NCBI GenBank assembly: GCA_013396915.1
Contig: VWZL01000877.1
Span: 691,296 to 755,295 of the forward strand
Length of the DNA: 64,000 nucleotides
DNA from: Stercorarius parasiticus
Lineage: Eukaryota; Chordata; Aves; Charadriiformes; Stercorariidae
Direction: 5' to 3'
The translations under genes and the position numbers were made by a program. Under the pieces are notes generated by a model, which had not been told where the DNA came from, did no database searches, and was given only the letters and a program-made list of their open reading frames with translations. Of this stretch, positions 48,179-58,390 are shown piece after piece (within the stretch, counting starts at the first letter, position 1; every line of letters begins with the position of its first letter).

Positions 48179-51100
48179 ACCAAATTAAAAAATAATTTCC
48201 TCTTCTGAAATAAATTTTTGGATTTCCGCTTTTTATAGACACGTCACTGCAGATGATATTCTGCTTTCTAGGTGTACCCAAATCCATAGACTTCATTACT
48301 AAAAGAAGAGGAAGTTTGTGGGTAACCTCAGCTAAATTATCATAGCCAGCATCATGAATGTACACAGATCCATTATAGTATGATTTTCACAGCAAAATGT
48401 CTTTGGGGGAAAGCAGATCTTTGCTTGAAACAAGCATACACAAGTGGAACACACACACAGAGGCACGCTCCAGCCTTCATCAGTTGTGAAAGCACAGAGA
48501 CTGCTTCCTATAAAAATAAAAAATTACAAAATGACTAATCTGCAAAATTTGGTGAAATTTGTGAGCCACCATACCACCACACACATCTCTCTGGGCCAAG
48601 ACTCTGAATAACCGTGATGTTTTATAGAGAGAATGGTCTGTGAACACTGATGCAAACAAGGGGCTCCCTGGGAACTTGTCAGTGGTGTGAATGGCTGAGG
48701 AAGTGGAGCCAAACCAGTGCTCCAGCCCAACCGCAATACCCAAGTATCCTCACTGTATACCCCCCTCACTGGTATATTTTGAAGTGCCATTTGCCCCTAA
48801 ATTTCCCCTGCTTTCTTCTGCTTAAACTGGGGACAATTGCAAAGGATGGTTCCATGATATTGTTAAGAGGGGACAGGTGCTTGGTTCCAATTTTGGATAT
48901 AGTCCTTCAGTAGATGATGTATGCATATTCTGAAAAATATACTTCAACTCTCATAGAACATATTCATTGGAGTGTTATCCGGTATCAGCTCGTTTACGTC
49001 CCTGCAGATATATGGAGAGTTTCCCAGCCTTGAAAGCAAAAATCAAGAGACTAGAATTGGCAGCTATTGGCACTCATTTGGGTGAGAGTTTTTGCTGCTT
49101 CTTGCACAGGTCTATATTATTTTTATCCTTTTAGAATTCGTTCTTTTATTTTGGGGACTGCTGGAGGGGAAGCTAAGGAAGAAAACCAGAAGCCTTAAGG
49201 TAGTGACTCAAGTAAGAGTGTTCGCACCTTCATTTTCTACGTGTGTTAAAACAAGAAGGGAAGAATGAAGGCAGGCAAACGCAGCCTGGGAAACTAGTAA
49301 ATGCTCACCGAGAGCCGCTGGTAGCAGAGGCGAGAGCAGGGTGAGGAGCTTCCCGGCTGAGACACCGCCACTTCCTTTCGTCACTGAGGTCACCAGTGGT
49401 CATCACACAGGTCCGATCCCAGGGAAGGAGAGGGGTGAAGGGCTGTGCTTTCTGCACAAAGGATGGCACCCACGGGCAGCAGATGTATGGGTAGGGTGTG
49501 GGGAAAGGCAGCTGAGAGGAGGACCCAAGGGTGAAGACGGAGTTCTGTTGAGAAGGACGGGGAGCGTATGACCAAAGAGAAGGAAGAAGAGGTATTGTAA
49601 ACCAAGGTCTGTTGGTAAAGAACCAGTGAGTGTAAGCCAGCCGTGAATAAATTCAGGCTGGAAATTAAGAGAAGTTTTCTTGCTTTGAGAGCTGTAAGCT
49701 CTGGAGCAAACTTCCAATTAGAGCAGCTATAGAAAAGCCACGTACTTACCACTTAAGAAAGGTTGATGTGCAGGGTATAAAGCATTCTGTTTTATGGTTA
49801 CCAGAGATAGTAAAGGACTGGGCCCTGTAGCCCACAAGATCCTTTTCTGGTCTGTGTTCCTAATTAAATGAAGTATTTGCTACGTATCAAGCTGAAAGTA
49901 TGTGAACAAACATCTCAGAGGCACAGAAACCTTTCTGTTCCTCCTAGAGCTTTCCCACCAGCAGTCTCCTCCACAGCACAAACCTTTCTGTAAACAGTAA
50001 AATAAATGTGAGTCTTGAAGAACAAAGAAGCATGCACCAGGGGGAATGATGCTAAACAGTGAAACTCTCAGCTCCTTCTGTGCAGGTTAATAAGAAGGGA
50101 CGGATTCTGACATCCTCGCTCCCTGTCTGCCAGAAAAAGCTTTTCTTATGACATAGAAAACTGTAACTTGGTGATGGAAGCTGATTCAATTACAAAATCC
50201 CTGTCAATTCTTCAAATAGAAAGTACAAGAGGAATATTTAAGGGTCATTGAACTGTATTCCCAAGGGCTGGGCGGAAGTGGTGAAACTCTAGACAGCATC
50301 ACCTTACACTCCTCATTTCTAAGTCAAGCAGGGCCAAGATAATTGTGACATTTTAGATAGCTTTATCGTAGGTTTTTAGCACCATTCCAGCGATTTTGGT
50401 ACAGATGAAATCCAAAGTGAGCCTGCAGGCTGGTGTCTAGTTTCTAAAGACCACTTCACCTTTTGATAGTAAATATCATCGGTCTCAGCATCAATAATCA
50501 GAGGTATTGGAACTGCCTGATTGTTATATTATCATAATGAAAGACAGATTTTAGGAAGATGAACTGCAGCAGTATGAACTGCAGCAGAAGCTGCCTGATT
50601 GACAGGAAAAGCGTTTAGACTGTTTTCTCATTTGTTTTATTTTATGTTAAGGTGAATGGGCACGCTGAAGTAAATATAAAAGGCAATGAGCCAGGGGGAA
50701 AATAGAAACACAAATACATTAGAGTCAGAAATACCAGGGTGTGCGTGCATGGCTCCTGGGGACCATTATGAACCTGCACCCCAGGACGACAGGTCATCCC
50801 AGGAATAGTCTGTGCTCGGAGCATGCAGTGCCATCGGCGAGGACTTGCACGTACCGCCATGTGGTGCAGGTTTTATTCTGATGGATAAGCCAGCAGTCTG
50901 GCAGGGGAATGCATTTATTTTCCTCACGCACATGAGGTTAGGCCTGTTTTGGAACTGTAACTGGTCAGAAGTGGTCAGAATATATTGGATCTCCAAGGCT
51001 GACCAGGAAACTGGGGCAACGTTTGCCTCTTCCAAAGAGGCCATGCCTCTTTTGTTTGATAGTGCCAAGCCACTGCAGTAAAAGGCATTAATGCCACAGT

Positions 51101-53684
51101 TGCAACTCTTGCCTTGAGCTCTCAGGGATTTCTTTGTGCTTCTAAATATTCAATGAGCAGAGGTGCAATACCAAGTAAGCAAGAATGATGTGGCTGTTCT
51201 GATAACGAAAGATGTGAAAGGATGAGTCCCAGAGTACTCCAGCTGTGATTTTGTGGGCTGGAAAATGCCGTGAGACTGGGAGCATCCTCAGTGAGCTGAG
51301 GAGGAGAGTCCTGTGGGGAATGCAGGGGAGCTGTGGGAGTGCTGCAGTGGAACAGGGGGCTCTGAGGTGGTGAAGGGGGGAAGTTTGAGAAGTAACAAGG
51401 CAAAACATCAGAGGAGAACAAGGTACCAGAAGCAGAGGGAAAAGAAACCATGGGAACGCAATCTTCAAAACAGGTCTAATGATAGAATATTTACAAAATA
51501 ATGACAATACTTTAGTCACCCTCTTACTCGAAATGCTGTAGCAATACAGAGCAACACGTGCAGAGCCTGGCTTGCAATGGAGATAGCACAGAAACACTCA
51601 GTCAACTACATGTTTTCTGTTAAACACTGCGCCTTTAATCAACGATCCTCTTTCTCTTTACATATATCTTGGCATGAAAGCCGTATGTGTCATCAGCAAA
51701 CACTAAACCTGATGACATTTAGCCTCTTTTTTAGTTTTGTTCACTATTTCATCTTTTTTGTTAGATGGGGCACCGCTTGATGCTCTGGGTGTGAAGCTTC
51801 AAGCCTGTTTTCTAAACAAGCCACAGCATACAGAGCTAATATTTTCTTCCCGTGTCTCTTTTTCAGGGAAAAGAAAAAGAGAAGAACAAAAAAATCAAAG
51901 CAGTGCCCCCCCAACCTCCCTTCCCAGCACCAGTGTTCGAAACTGAGAGAGAAAGCAACTAGTGTTGCCAAAAGAGGGCACACTGCTGCTGTAGCTTCAG
52001 CACAGCCCAGCAAATCTCTCCCGAGAATGAGAAGTGCCAGTTGCTTCCCATCGGAGACTGTGTGGTGTTTGCGTAACGGAGAAAGTGCAGGAGGCGTTCC
52101 ATTAAGTTTTCCGAACGTTTGTTTGTCTGCTGGCTTCTCCTTCCCCACCCTGCCTCTCACCATTGCGGTCTTTCTTTGGATGGCTTTTAAGTGACCGTTT
52201 CAAAGCTTGCAGAACTCTTACGCGTAAAGCTAGTGTTTCTGGGCACAGTTTCAGTGAATCTGTGATTTCTCTTGCTTAGTGTATTACACCCAGGGAGCAC
52301 ACAACACTGCTTTAAAGAGCGTGCTGTAGTAAGTGAGCAGAAGACAGCAGGTACATGCGAAGACATCCCATCTTGGGGTGAAGAGATGTAGTATATCACA
52401 GAAGCCATGTCGGCAGCATTTTTGCAATGAGGCCCAGGCCTTATATTGTTAAAAAGATTCTGACACTATCATTATCAGGACTGTGGACAAAAATAAGAAA
52501 AATGATCAATGAGCTGGAGGGATCAAGGCGTAAATCAAGAAGAACAGGTGTTCTTTGGTTAAAATCATATTAACAAAACCCCAATCATGCCAAAACCCCA
52601 TGGTGAAGGCCATAAACTTACCGCATAGATAGAAACTACATAGCTCAATAGAAACAGGGACTAGGAAAATAGAAATATGCAGAGGCTACTACAAATCCAC
52701 TCCTGACTTTCAGAGCAAGAACAGCAAAGTACTTTTGCGAGTAGGGTGGAGAAGTATTAATACGTGAACTGAGCGAAACAATCTGTCCCTGGCAGATGTA
52801 CTCATCATTTTTTCCCTACTTAGTGACTTTGATAAGTATACAGGGAAGAGATTCAGGATGAATTGTATTCAAATTGTACTTAGCATAATGATAAAGGATA
52901 ACATTTTTTTGCAACTGAAAGCCCAAACATATTCTGTGTCATTTCCTTTCATTTTCTAAAAACTCTGGAAACATAGCAAATTCTCATGTGTGTCCATAAC
53001 ATACACATTGAACTTAGAGTACAAGTTCAATCTGTTGGAAGATTTCTTGTATCAGTAAGGCATTTCAGAAACTGAAAGAGAATCTCCTGCAGCTCACACC
53101 TGATTTGATGTGATCCTTGTTTCCTGTCTGCCTCTGCACTGCTTCATTTTCCCTCTGCTCCCCAGGGCTGTTTGTTTTACCACTGTTCTAGCCGATAGCC
53201 CACTAGTTTGGGTGTCAGGCTTCTGGGACAAAAACCATTCTTTGTTATACCTCCACACTTTCTAGCACAGGGAAGCCCTGACCTCCAGGTTATCACACAA
53301 TGGTTAACTCCTAATAAGGATAATCTGACCAGCTGGTACAGAATTGCATGTGATAAAAAGTGATAAACATCTATGTCAAAGAGCAAAACTCACAGCCTTC
53401 CTAAATAAGTTTACAAGGCTATTACCAAATGTCTGATTGCTAGAAATGCCACAGCTCCTGTATATTGTTGTCAGCCTTGTTGTTGTCAAGAAGATGAAAC
53501 TATCTGCTTTCAAGTACTATGACACCGGTGACAAGTATTAGGGGTCCCCCACGTATTTTTATACTTGGATAACACTTGCTGCTTGCAGACATTGCATGCT
53601 ATTAGCACACACTGCATATTGCTTTTCTATCCAGCTGACTGTGGCAATGGTCAGACAACCTCTTGAAGAAGAGTTTAAGAGTTA
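48179..53684. other. single-copy non-coding DNA
   Basis: No interspersed repeat or recognisable gene. Open frames of up to about 150 codons on the minus strand (51142-51597, 51744-52163) lie opposite purine-rich stretches and show no domain. A 15-bp tandem repeat is listed separately. Confidence 0.5.
50559..50588. repeat. 15-bp tandem duplication
   Basis: atgaactgcagcag plus one base occurs twice head to tail (50559-50573 and 50574-50588), differing only in the last base. Confidence 0.9.
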
Positions 53685-54164
53685 TTGGACATCAAGGGCA
53701 AATCATGCCTGACAAACCTGGTGGCCTTCTATGAGAAGGTCAAAACATCAATAGACAAGGGGAGAGCAACTGACGTCATTTACCTGGGCCTGAGCAAAGC
53801 CTTTGACACTGTCCCGCATGACATCCTGGTCTCCAAGCTGATAAAATGTGGGTTTGATGGACTGACAGTTCAGTGGATAAAGAACTGGCTTGACGGACGC
53901 ACCCAAAGAGTGTCTGTCAATGGGTCCATGTCCAAGTGGAGGCCAGTGACAAGTGGAGTCCCTCAAGGATCAGTACTGGGACCGGTCTTGTTTAACATCT
54001 TCGTCAGAGACATGGACAGTGGCATAGAGTGCACCCTCAGCAAGTTTGCCAATGACACCAAGCTGTGTGGGGCAGCTGACACGCTGAAGGGAAGAGATGC
54101 CATCCAGAGGGCCCTTGACAGGCTGGAGAGGTGGGCCCATGCCAACCTCATGAAGATCAACAAG
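53685..54164 (+). pseudogene. CR1 reverse-transcriptase fragment, catalytic Asp lost
   Basis: About 160 codons of the CR1 ORF2 reverse transcriptase remain open. By residue of the fragment: the motif A region has [10 protein letters not shown] at 34-43, where CR1 normally has LDFSKAFD, so the catalytic Asp is Gly. [11 protein letters not shown] (motif B) lies at 90-100. FANDTK (motif C) lies at 121-126, with Asn in place of the first Asp of the FADD box. The N-terminal RT part and the endonuclease domain are missing (5' truncation). The frame ends at the N, and downstream coding lies in another frame. The fragment cannot encode an active enzyme. Confidence 0.92.
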
Positions 54165-54165
54165 N
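54165..54165. other. single undetermined base at CR1 junction
   Basis: The only N noticed in the window. It lies exactly where an internal CR1 segment is missing, so it probably marks an assembly join or a gap of misjudged size rather than one ambiguous base. Confidence 0.75.
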
Positions 54166-54171
54166 ACGAGG

Positions 54172-54519
54172 ATGATCAGAGGGCTGGAGCACCTCTCCTA
54201 TGAGGACAGACTGAGAGAGCTGGGGTTGTTCCATGTGGAGAAAAGAAGGCTCCGAGGAGCCCTTATAGTGGCCTACCAGTATCTGAAGGGGGCCTACAAG
54301 AAAGCTGGTGAGGGACTTTTTAGGATGTCGGGTAATGGTAGGACTAGAGGGAAGGGATTAAAACTAGAGATGGGATGATTTAGATTGGATGTTTGGAAGA
54401 AGTTCTTCACCATGAGGGTGGTGAGACACTGGAACCGGTTGCCCAGAGAGGTGGTGGAAGCCCCATCCCTGGCAGTTTTTAAGGCCAGGCTGGATGGGGC
54501 TCTGAGCAACCTGATCTAG
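54172..54519 (+). pseudogene. CR1 ORF2 C-terminal remnant with nonsense codon
   Basis: The C-terminal region of CR1 ORF2 resumes with MIRGLEHLSYEDRLRELGL and stays in one frame to the family's natural stop (54517-54519), except for a TGA at 54376-54378 where the family usually has an Arg codon before FRLD. Pieces such as [25 protein letters not shown] and [10 protein letters not shown] are recognisable. It is one base out of frame with the RT fragment to the left of the N. Confidence 0.9.
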
Positions 54520-54604
54520 TGGGAGGTGTCCGTGCCCATGGCAGGGGGGTTGGAACTAGGTGATCTTTAAGGTCCCTTCCAACCCTAACAATTCTATGAT
54601 TCTA

Positions 54605-56769
54605 GGATCACTTGGGGCATGTCATCCCTTTGCCACCTCCTGAGCAAAGCTCCTAGGACTCATCATGTGAATGGTCTTCAAACATATCAGTGCAAGCTCT
54701 GTCAGCTTGCTATAAGTAATTGTCATAGTTCGCTTAGCCAACATTCCACTGAAGAGCACTCACTTGCTCTTTTCCAGGTTCTGCGGGAGATGGGTAACCT
54801 GGAGCAGAGTGAGGGAAGAGGATAGTGGTACCCAAATCCCACTAGATCTCTGCAAACATGTCCAACTATCTGCTAAAGTCCCTTAGTAGTCATTGTCACT
54901 GGACTATGGACGCTGGAACTATTTCAATCTTTGGTGCAGCAAGTACACTTAACAGCAGCATACACAAAGAGAAATGGCTTAAAACCATTTGCCTGAAAAC
55001 CATGCAGGTGAGCATAGACTGTGCCTATCAGGTCAGTCATTGAAAACACGCATGTTGACAATTTCTTCTCAAGATCCCACGTCCTTTGCCTGTGTTGATA
55101 ACAGAGGAAAGGACTTGCAGACCTTTCCTTGCAGGTCTAGAGCCCTGACACCTACATTCAAGAGGTTTGCTTCTTCCAAGGAGCTTGGCTGCTTTACGGA
55201 GCACACTTCAATTGGCTAACCTCAGTTCTGGTAACAAGGACTTAAGGCACATCATCTTGTCATTTGAATAATTGATTTTTGCTGTTACTGGAGAAGATAC
55301 TGACTTCTCCTCGCAGCACAACATTACAGCTTTGTTTCCATACATTAGTTTGACTGAGTAGGTGACATCCAGCAGAAGAAGGAGATCTCATTTCTTAATG
55401 GAGATCAGAACAACCTATTGCTGCCTCTGGGACTGTAAGCTCATCTTTGAGTTGGCCTTACTAATTAGCAACATAAACTCCTGCCTCCCGTATGAAAGGT
55501 TTGCAACTGGATTTTGACAGAGACTCTGAGGGTAGCGTAAGAAATGTTCTAAGGGACCCCTTGGGACGATAAATTGAAGAAAAAGTACTAAAATACAGTG
55601 CAATTCCTAATGTGAAACACTTAATGTGAGATATTGCTTGCTGTGAAATGTCTTTTGAAGTGCCTACTTTCATGCTCTTTATTTTACCATCTATTTTTAA
55701 AACAAATTTTATTCTTAACACAAACATTTTTCCCATAGTCTCTTTGAATTTATGTTAGCAGGGTCACGCGGCACAGAGCACACCACCACCACTTCTGCAG
55801 CATCTCTGGCAATTTATGTTAACTATTGCCTGAGGCAGCTTTCAAGCCACCTGAGGCCACCACCAAGTCCAAGACTTCTGGTATCAACAGATCTATCCCT
55901 GTCCAGAAGTTTTTCGAGCTCCCCTGCGTTGCTGTGAGAGGAATGACCACCCTTATCCCCTGACAGTATTTAATCCCACAGTTATCCCCTTCCCTATCGC
56001 CCCGTTGGAGATACTTGGGCTTCATTTGTTACAGAACCACATCATTGAAAAGAGAGGACTAATGCAAGTGTATAACATCATTGCTACTTGTAAATTGTTT
56101 CACTATCAGTGCATGATCACATGAGGTTTTAAAAAATAGAAAACCAAATGTTTTTAATTGAAAACTTGTCTGACTTTTAAAAGCTTTCCCAATGTTACTG
56201 CAAATCTGGTTTTATTGTCTTGTTTTCACCAAATAGCACAAATCAAACTAAACTAAGACAAACTGAACCTTCCCCTTATTTAACAGCAGCTATACGTCCC
56301 CAAGTACTCATTAATGATCCCGTTCAACCCCAAACTCAGATTTGTGGGTCTAGGGCAGCTCAATAATATCAGGTTCCTCACTGCAGCATTTTCAGTCAGG
56401 AGAGCTGGCAGTAGTGGGCAAGGGGAAGGGAGCTCACTCTCATCAACCAAAAAGTCCCACCTGTGACTGAACAGGTTTTTACAACCCTGCCACTGACTTT
56501 AAGGAGGGATGGGAGAGGCACAGCCACAATGTAAATGTATATTATCAACATTGTACTTTTGGTACTGCTGTTCCTTTAGGTTCCTATGTAGGTCGGTGGA
56601 AGAAAAATAGCTGACCTACAGAAATCACCATACAGATATCTCTTAAGCATCAACCTCACTAGTGAAGTTTGGTCTGTAAAAAAAGGCATTTAAAATATCC
56701 CTGGGGTTATTTTTGTTAACGGATTATCACCACTAGAGGTGCTCCAACCAGACAGAAGGATCCACACAT
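54605..56769. other. single-copy non-coding DNA
   Basis: No repeat family recognised; contains the exon candidate at 54940-55007. Confidence 0.5.
54940..55007 (+). CDS. candidate 68-base internal exon
   Basis: atttcaatctttggtgcag (AG at 54938-54939) gives a moderate acceptor and ATGCAG|gtgagc a strong donor at 55008. One frame is open: two carried-over bases and 22 codons, including STLNSSIHKEKWLKTICLK, ending in phase 0. No family is recognised and the length is easily reached by chance. Confidence 0.1.
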
Positions 56770-56817
56770 AAAAAGAAAAAGAAAAAAAAAAAGAAGGAAA
56801 AAAAAGGAAAAAAGAAA
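56770..56817. repeat. A-rich purine tract
   Basis: 48 bases of A with scattered G (aaaaag-type units), with no pyrimidine on the + strand. Confidence 0.9.
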
Positions 56818-56874
56818 TGTCTGTATTAGATCAGTTGATGTTCTGAAGGAAAGGATCTTGTAAGACCTACAACC

Positions 56875-56945
56875 ATGGCTGGAAACAAACTGGCTGATCT
56901 TCAGGACTTCCTGACCTGGTTTGCCTTCAAGAAGGTACAAAGCAG
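56875..56945 (+). CDS. candidate first coding exon, unknown protein
   Basis: An ATG at 56875 in a near-ideal Kozak context (acaaccATGg) opens 23 codons, MAGNKLADLQDFLTWFAF followed by KKVQS, plus two bases (AG), ending at a strong AGCAG|gtaaga donor at 56946. The peptide looks like an amphipathic helix rather than a signal peptide. No promoter-like or CpG-rich sequence is seen upstream; the upstream flank is an A-rich simple tract. No downstream exon in the required phase was found with confidence. No family is recognised. Confidence 0.17.
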
Positions 56946-58311
56946 GTAAGAGAAAACCATCATGTTTCTGCAAAACCAAGTTGTGTTATGTTTACTCAGG
57001 GCAGGTGTTCTGATTTGGTATTTATGGAGAGCATTTGTAACTTCATGTTAAATCAAACCACAAGGAAAATGCTGTGGCAACCATGAAAGCAGACAAAGAT
57101 TCCCATTTTCAGATTTATCTGCAGAATAAACACTTTATATTGGCTGGAGAAATGTTAACACTTGTAAAAGCGAAAATACTGATGCTCAGAAAAGACGAAT
57201 GGGAGTCAGGGTGCCTGTGTTATCTTTCCTGTTAAAGGTAAATATTAAATCTGTGGGGTAATGAGACCACTTCAAGACTCCTTAACCATTTGTAATATAT
57301 GCATATATATTATTTACATGTACGCACATATATGTGTATGTATATATATAAAAGAATGTATAAATATACATAATATCTATATTATATACATATATATATC
57401 TCTCTAAATGTAAATATTGATAGTACTAGTGAAAATATTTTTAACAGTTTCCTAGAACTGCATGACTCAGTACTTGAAAGCTGCTTTAGCTACAGGATTT
57501 TCTTCTGGGAACTGGAAAGCTTATTATTATTTAGGTCCTTCTACCACAACCTTTCTTAGAGGTGGAGGTAAGAACTTGGTTTGCATAGCACTACAGGAGA
57601 TGTCTCAGGAGCAGCCCAGAGCAACACAGGTCACTTCTTGATTTGTCAAGTGCTCGTCCCCTTCTCTGCCTGCCCTCAGCTTGCCTCCTCATTGACTCTG
57701 GCCATGCATGACCCTACATCTATTTTTCCACTGTTGCATTAAACCCACAAATGAGCTCAGACATGTGAAGTCCTGATTGCTCTGAATCTTTTGCCCATGG
57801 AGAAACTCTGAAGAGAAAGTACCTCTGGTCTTAGCGATGGCAAAAGAACCTTCTAACATTTAGGTAGATGTATCCTCTGAGCTGATTTGGCACAAAATTG
57901 TACAAGGCAATTTTTTGTACATGACAAATCACTTGGGAGCCCTTTCCAGGGTTTAGAGATGTGACCTGGATTTCCCACCCTCTGACTGCAAAACTGGAAA
58001 ATAGCATCCAGGTTTTCACCTCCTGTTGTTAGGAGTATACATTTCCCAGTTGATCCTGAAACCTATGTTTCACTGTTGACTAAAGTTTGTGTTTGCAGGG
58101 GTATAAAATGACAACTTTTCAGGCTCCTTCCAGCACCTGAAACTCCAGCTATGCCATATATGACTGCCAGAATGTGAGTTTTCTCCCTTTACACAATATT
58201 TGTATGTTGTTGGCGCAGAAACTGCTAGCCCCCCAGACACTGAAAATGAGAAACAAATGGAAGACACACAAACATTATTTAGGCAGTTGTCTCAAATATG
58301 GAGGTTTTAAT
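56946..58311. other. single-copy DNA with AT-repeat
   Basis: Apart from the AT-repeat tract at 57290-57415, no repeat or gene is recognised. Confidence 0.5.
57290..57415. repeat. (TA)n/(ATGT)n-rich tract
   Basis: Interrupted alternating AT with tatatgtgtatgta units over about 125 bases. Strongly prone to unwinding and hairpin formation and to length variation. Confidence 0.9.
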
Positions 58312-58349
58312 GATAAATTCTAAATAATTAGATAAATTCTAAATAATGA
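58312..58349. repeat. 19-bp tandem duplication
   Basis: gataaattctaaataatta (58312-58330) is followed directly by a copy with one mismatch (58331-58349). Confidence 0.93.
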
Positions 58350-58364
58350 GAAAATGGATTAAAA

Positions 58365-58390
58365 AGGCTGGACTCAGAGGCTGGACTCAG
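58365..58390. repeat. 13-bp perfect tandem duplication
   Basis: aggctggactcag occurs at 58365-58377 and again at 58378-58390, only 15 bases after the preceding 19-bp duplication. Confidence 0.95.

Larger units (their letters stand above)
53685..54604 (+). mobile_element. CR1 LINE, 5'-truncated, internally gapped
   Basis: Sense-strand CR1 beginning in the N-terminal half of the reverse-transcriptase domain and ending with the typical CR1 tail: cccatggcaggggggttgg, aggtgatctttaaggtccct and a terminal attctatgattcta. The segment between the end of the RT region (MKINK, at 54150-54164) and MIRGLEHLSYED (from 54172) should hold about 330 bp, judging from the corresponding interval in the CR1 at 21824-22715, but it is replaced by a single N at 54165. 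No target duplication is evident. The left boundary is approximate. Confidence 0.94.

Noticed and set aside
47860..48208. Long open frames on both strands across the CCTT repeat
   Set aside because: They translate only the microsatellite (Arg/Glu/Gly repeats on one strand, Pro/Ser/Leu on the other) and have no other support.
51142..51597. 151-codon minus-strand open frame
   Set aside because: It lies opposite a purine-rich stretch that lowers stop-codon frequency, has no domain or splice context, and overlaps another minus-strand frame of similar length.
51744..52163. 139-codon minus-strand open frame
   Set aside because: No recognisable motif; composition is explained by the local GC/CT bias and there is no Kozak or splice support.
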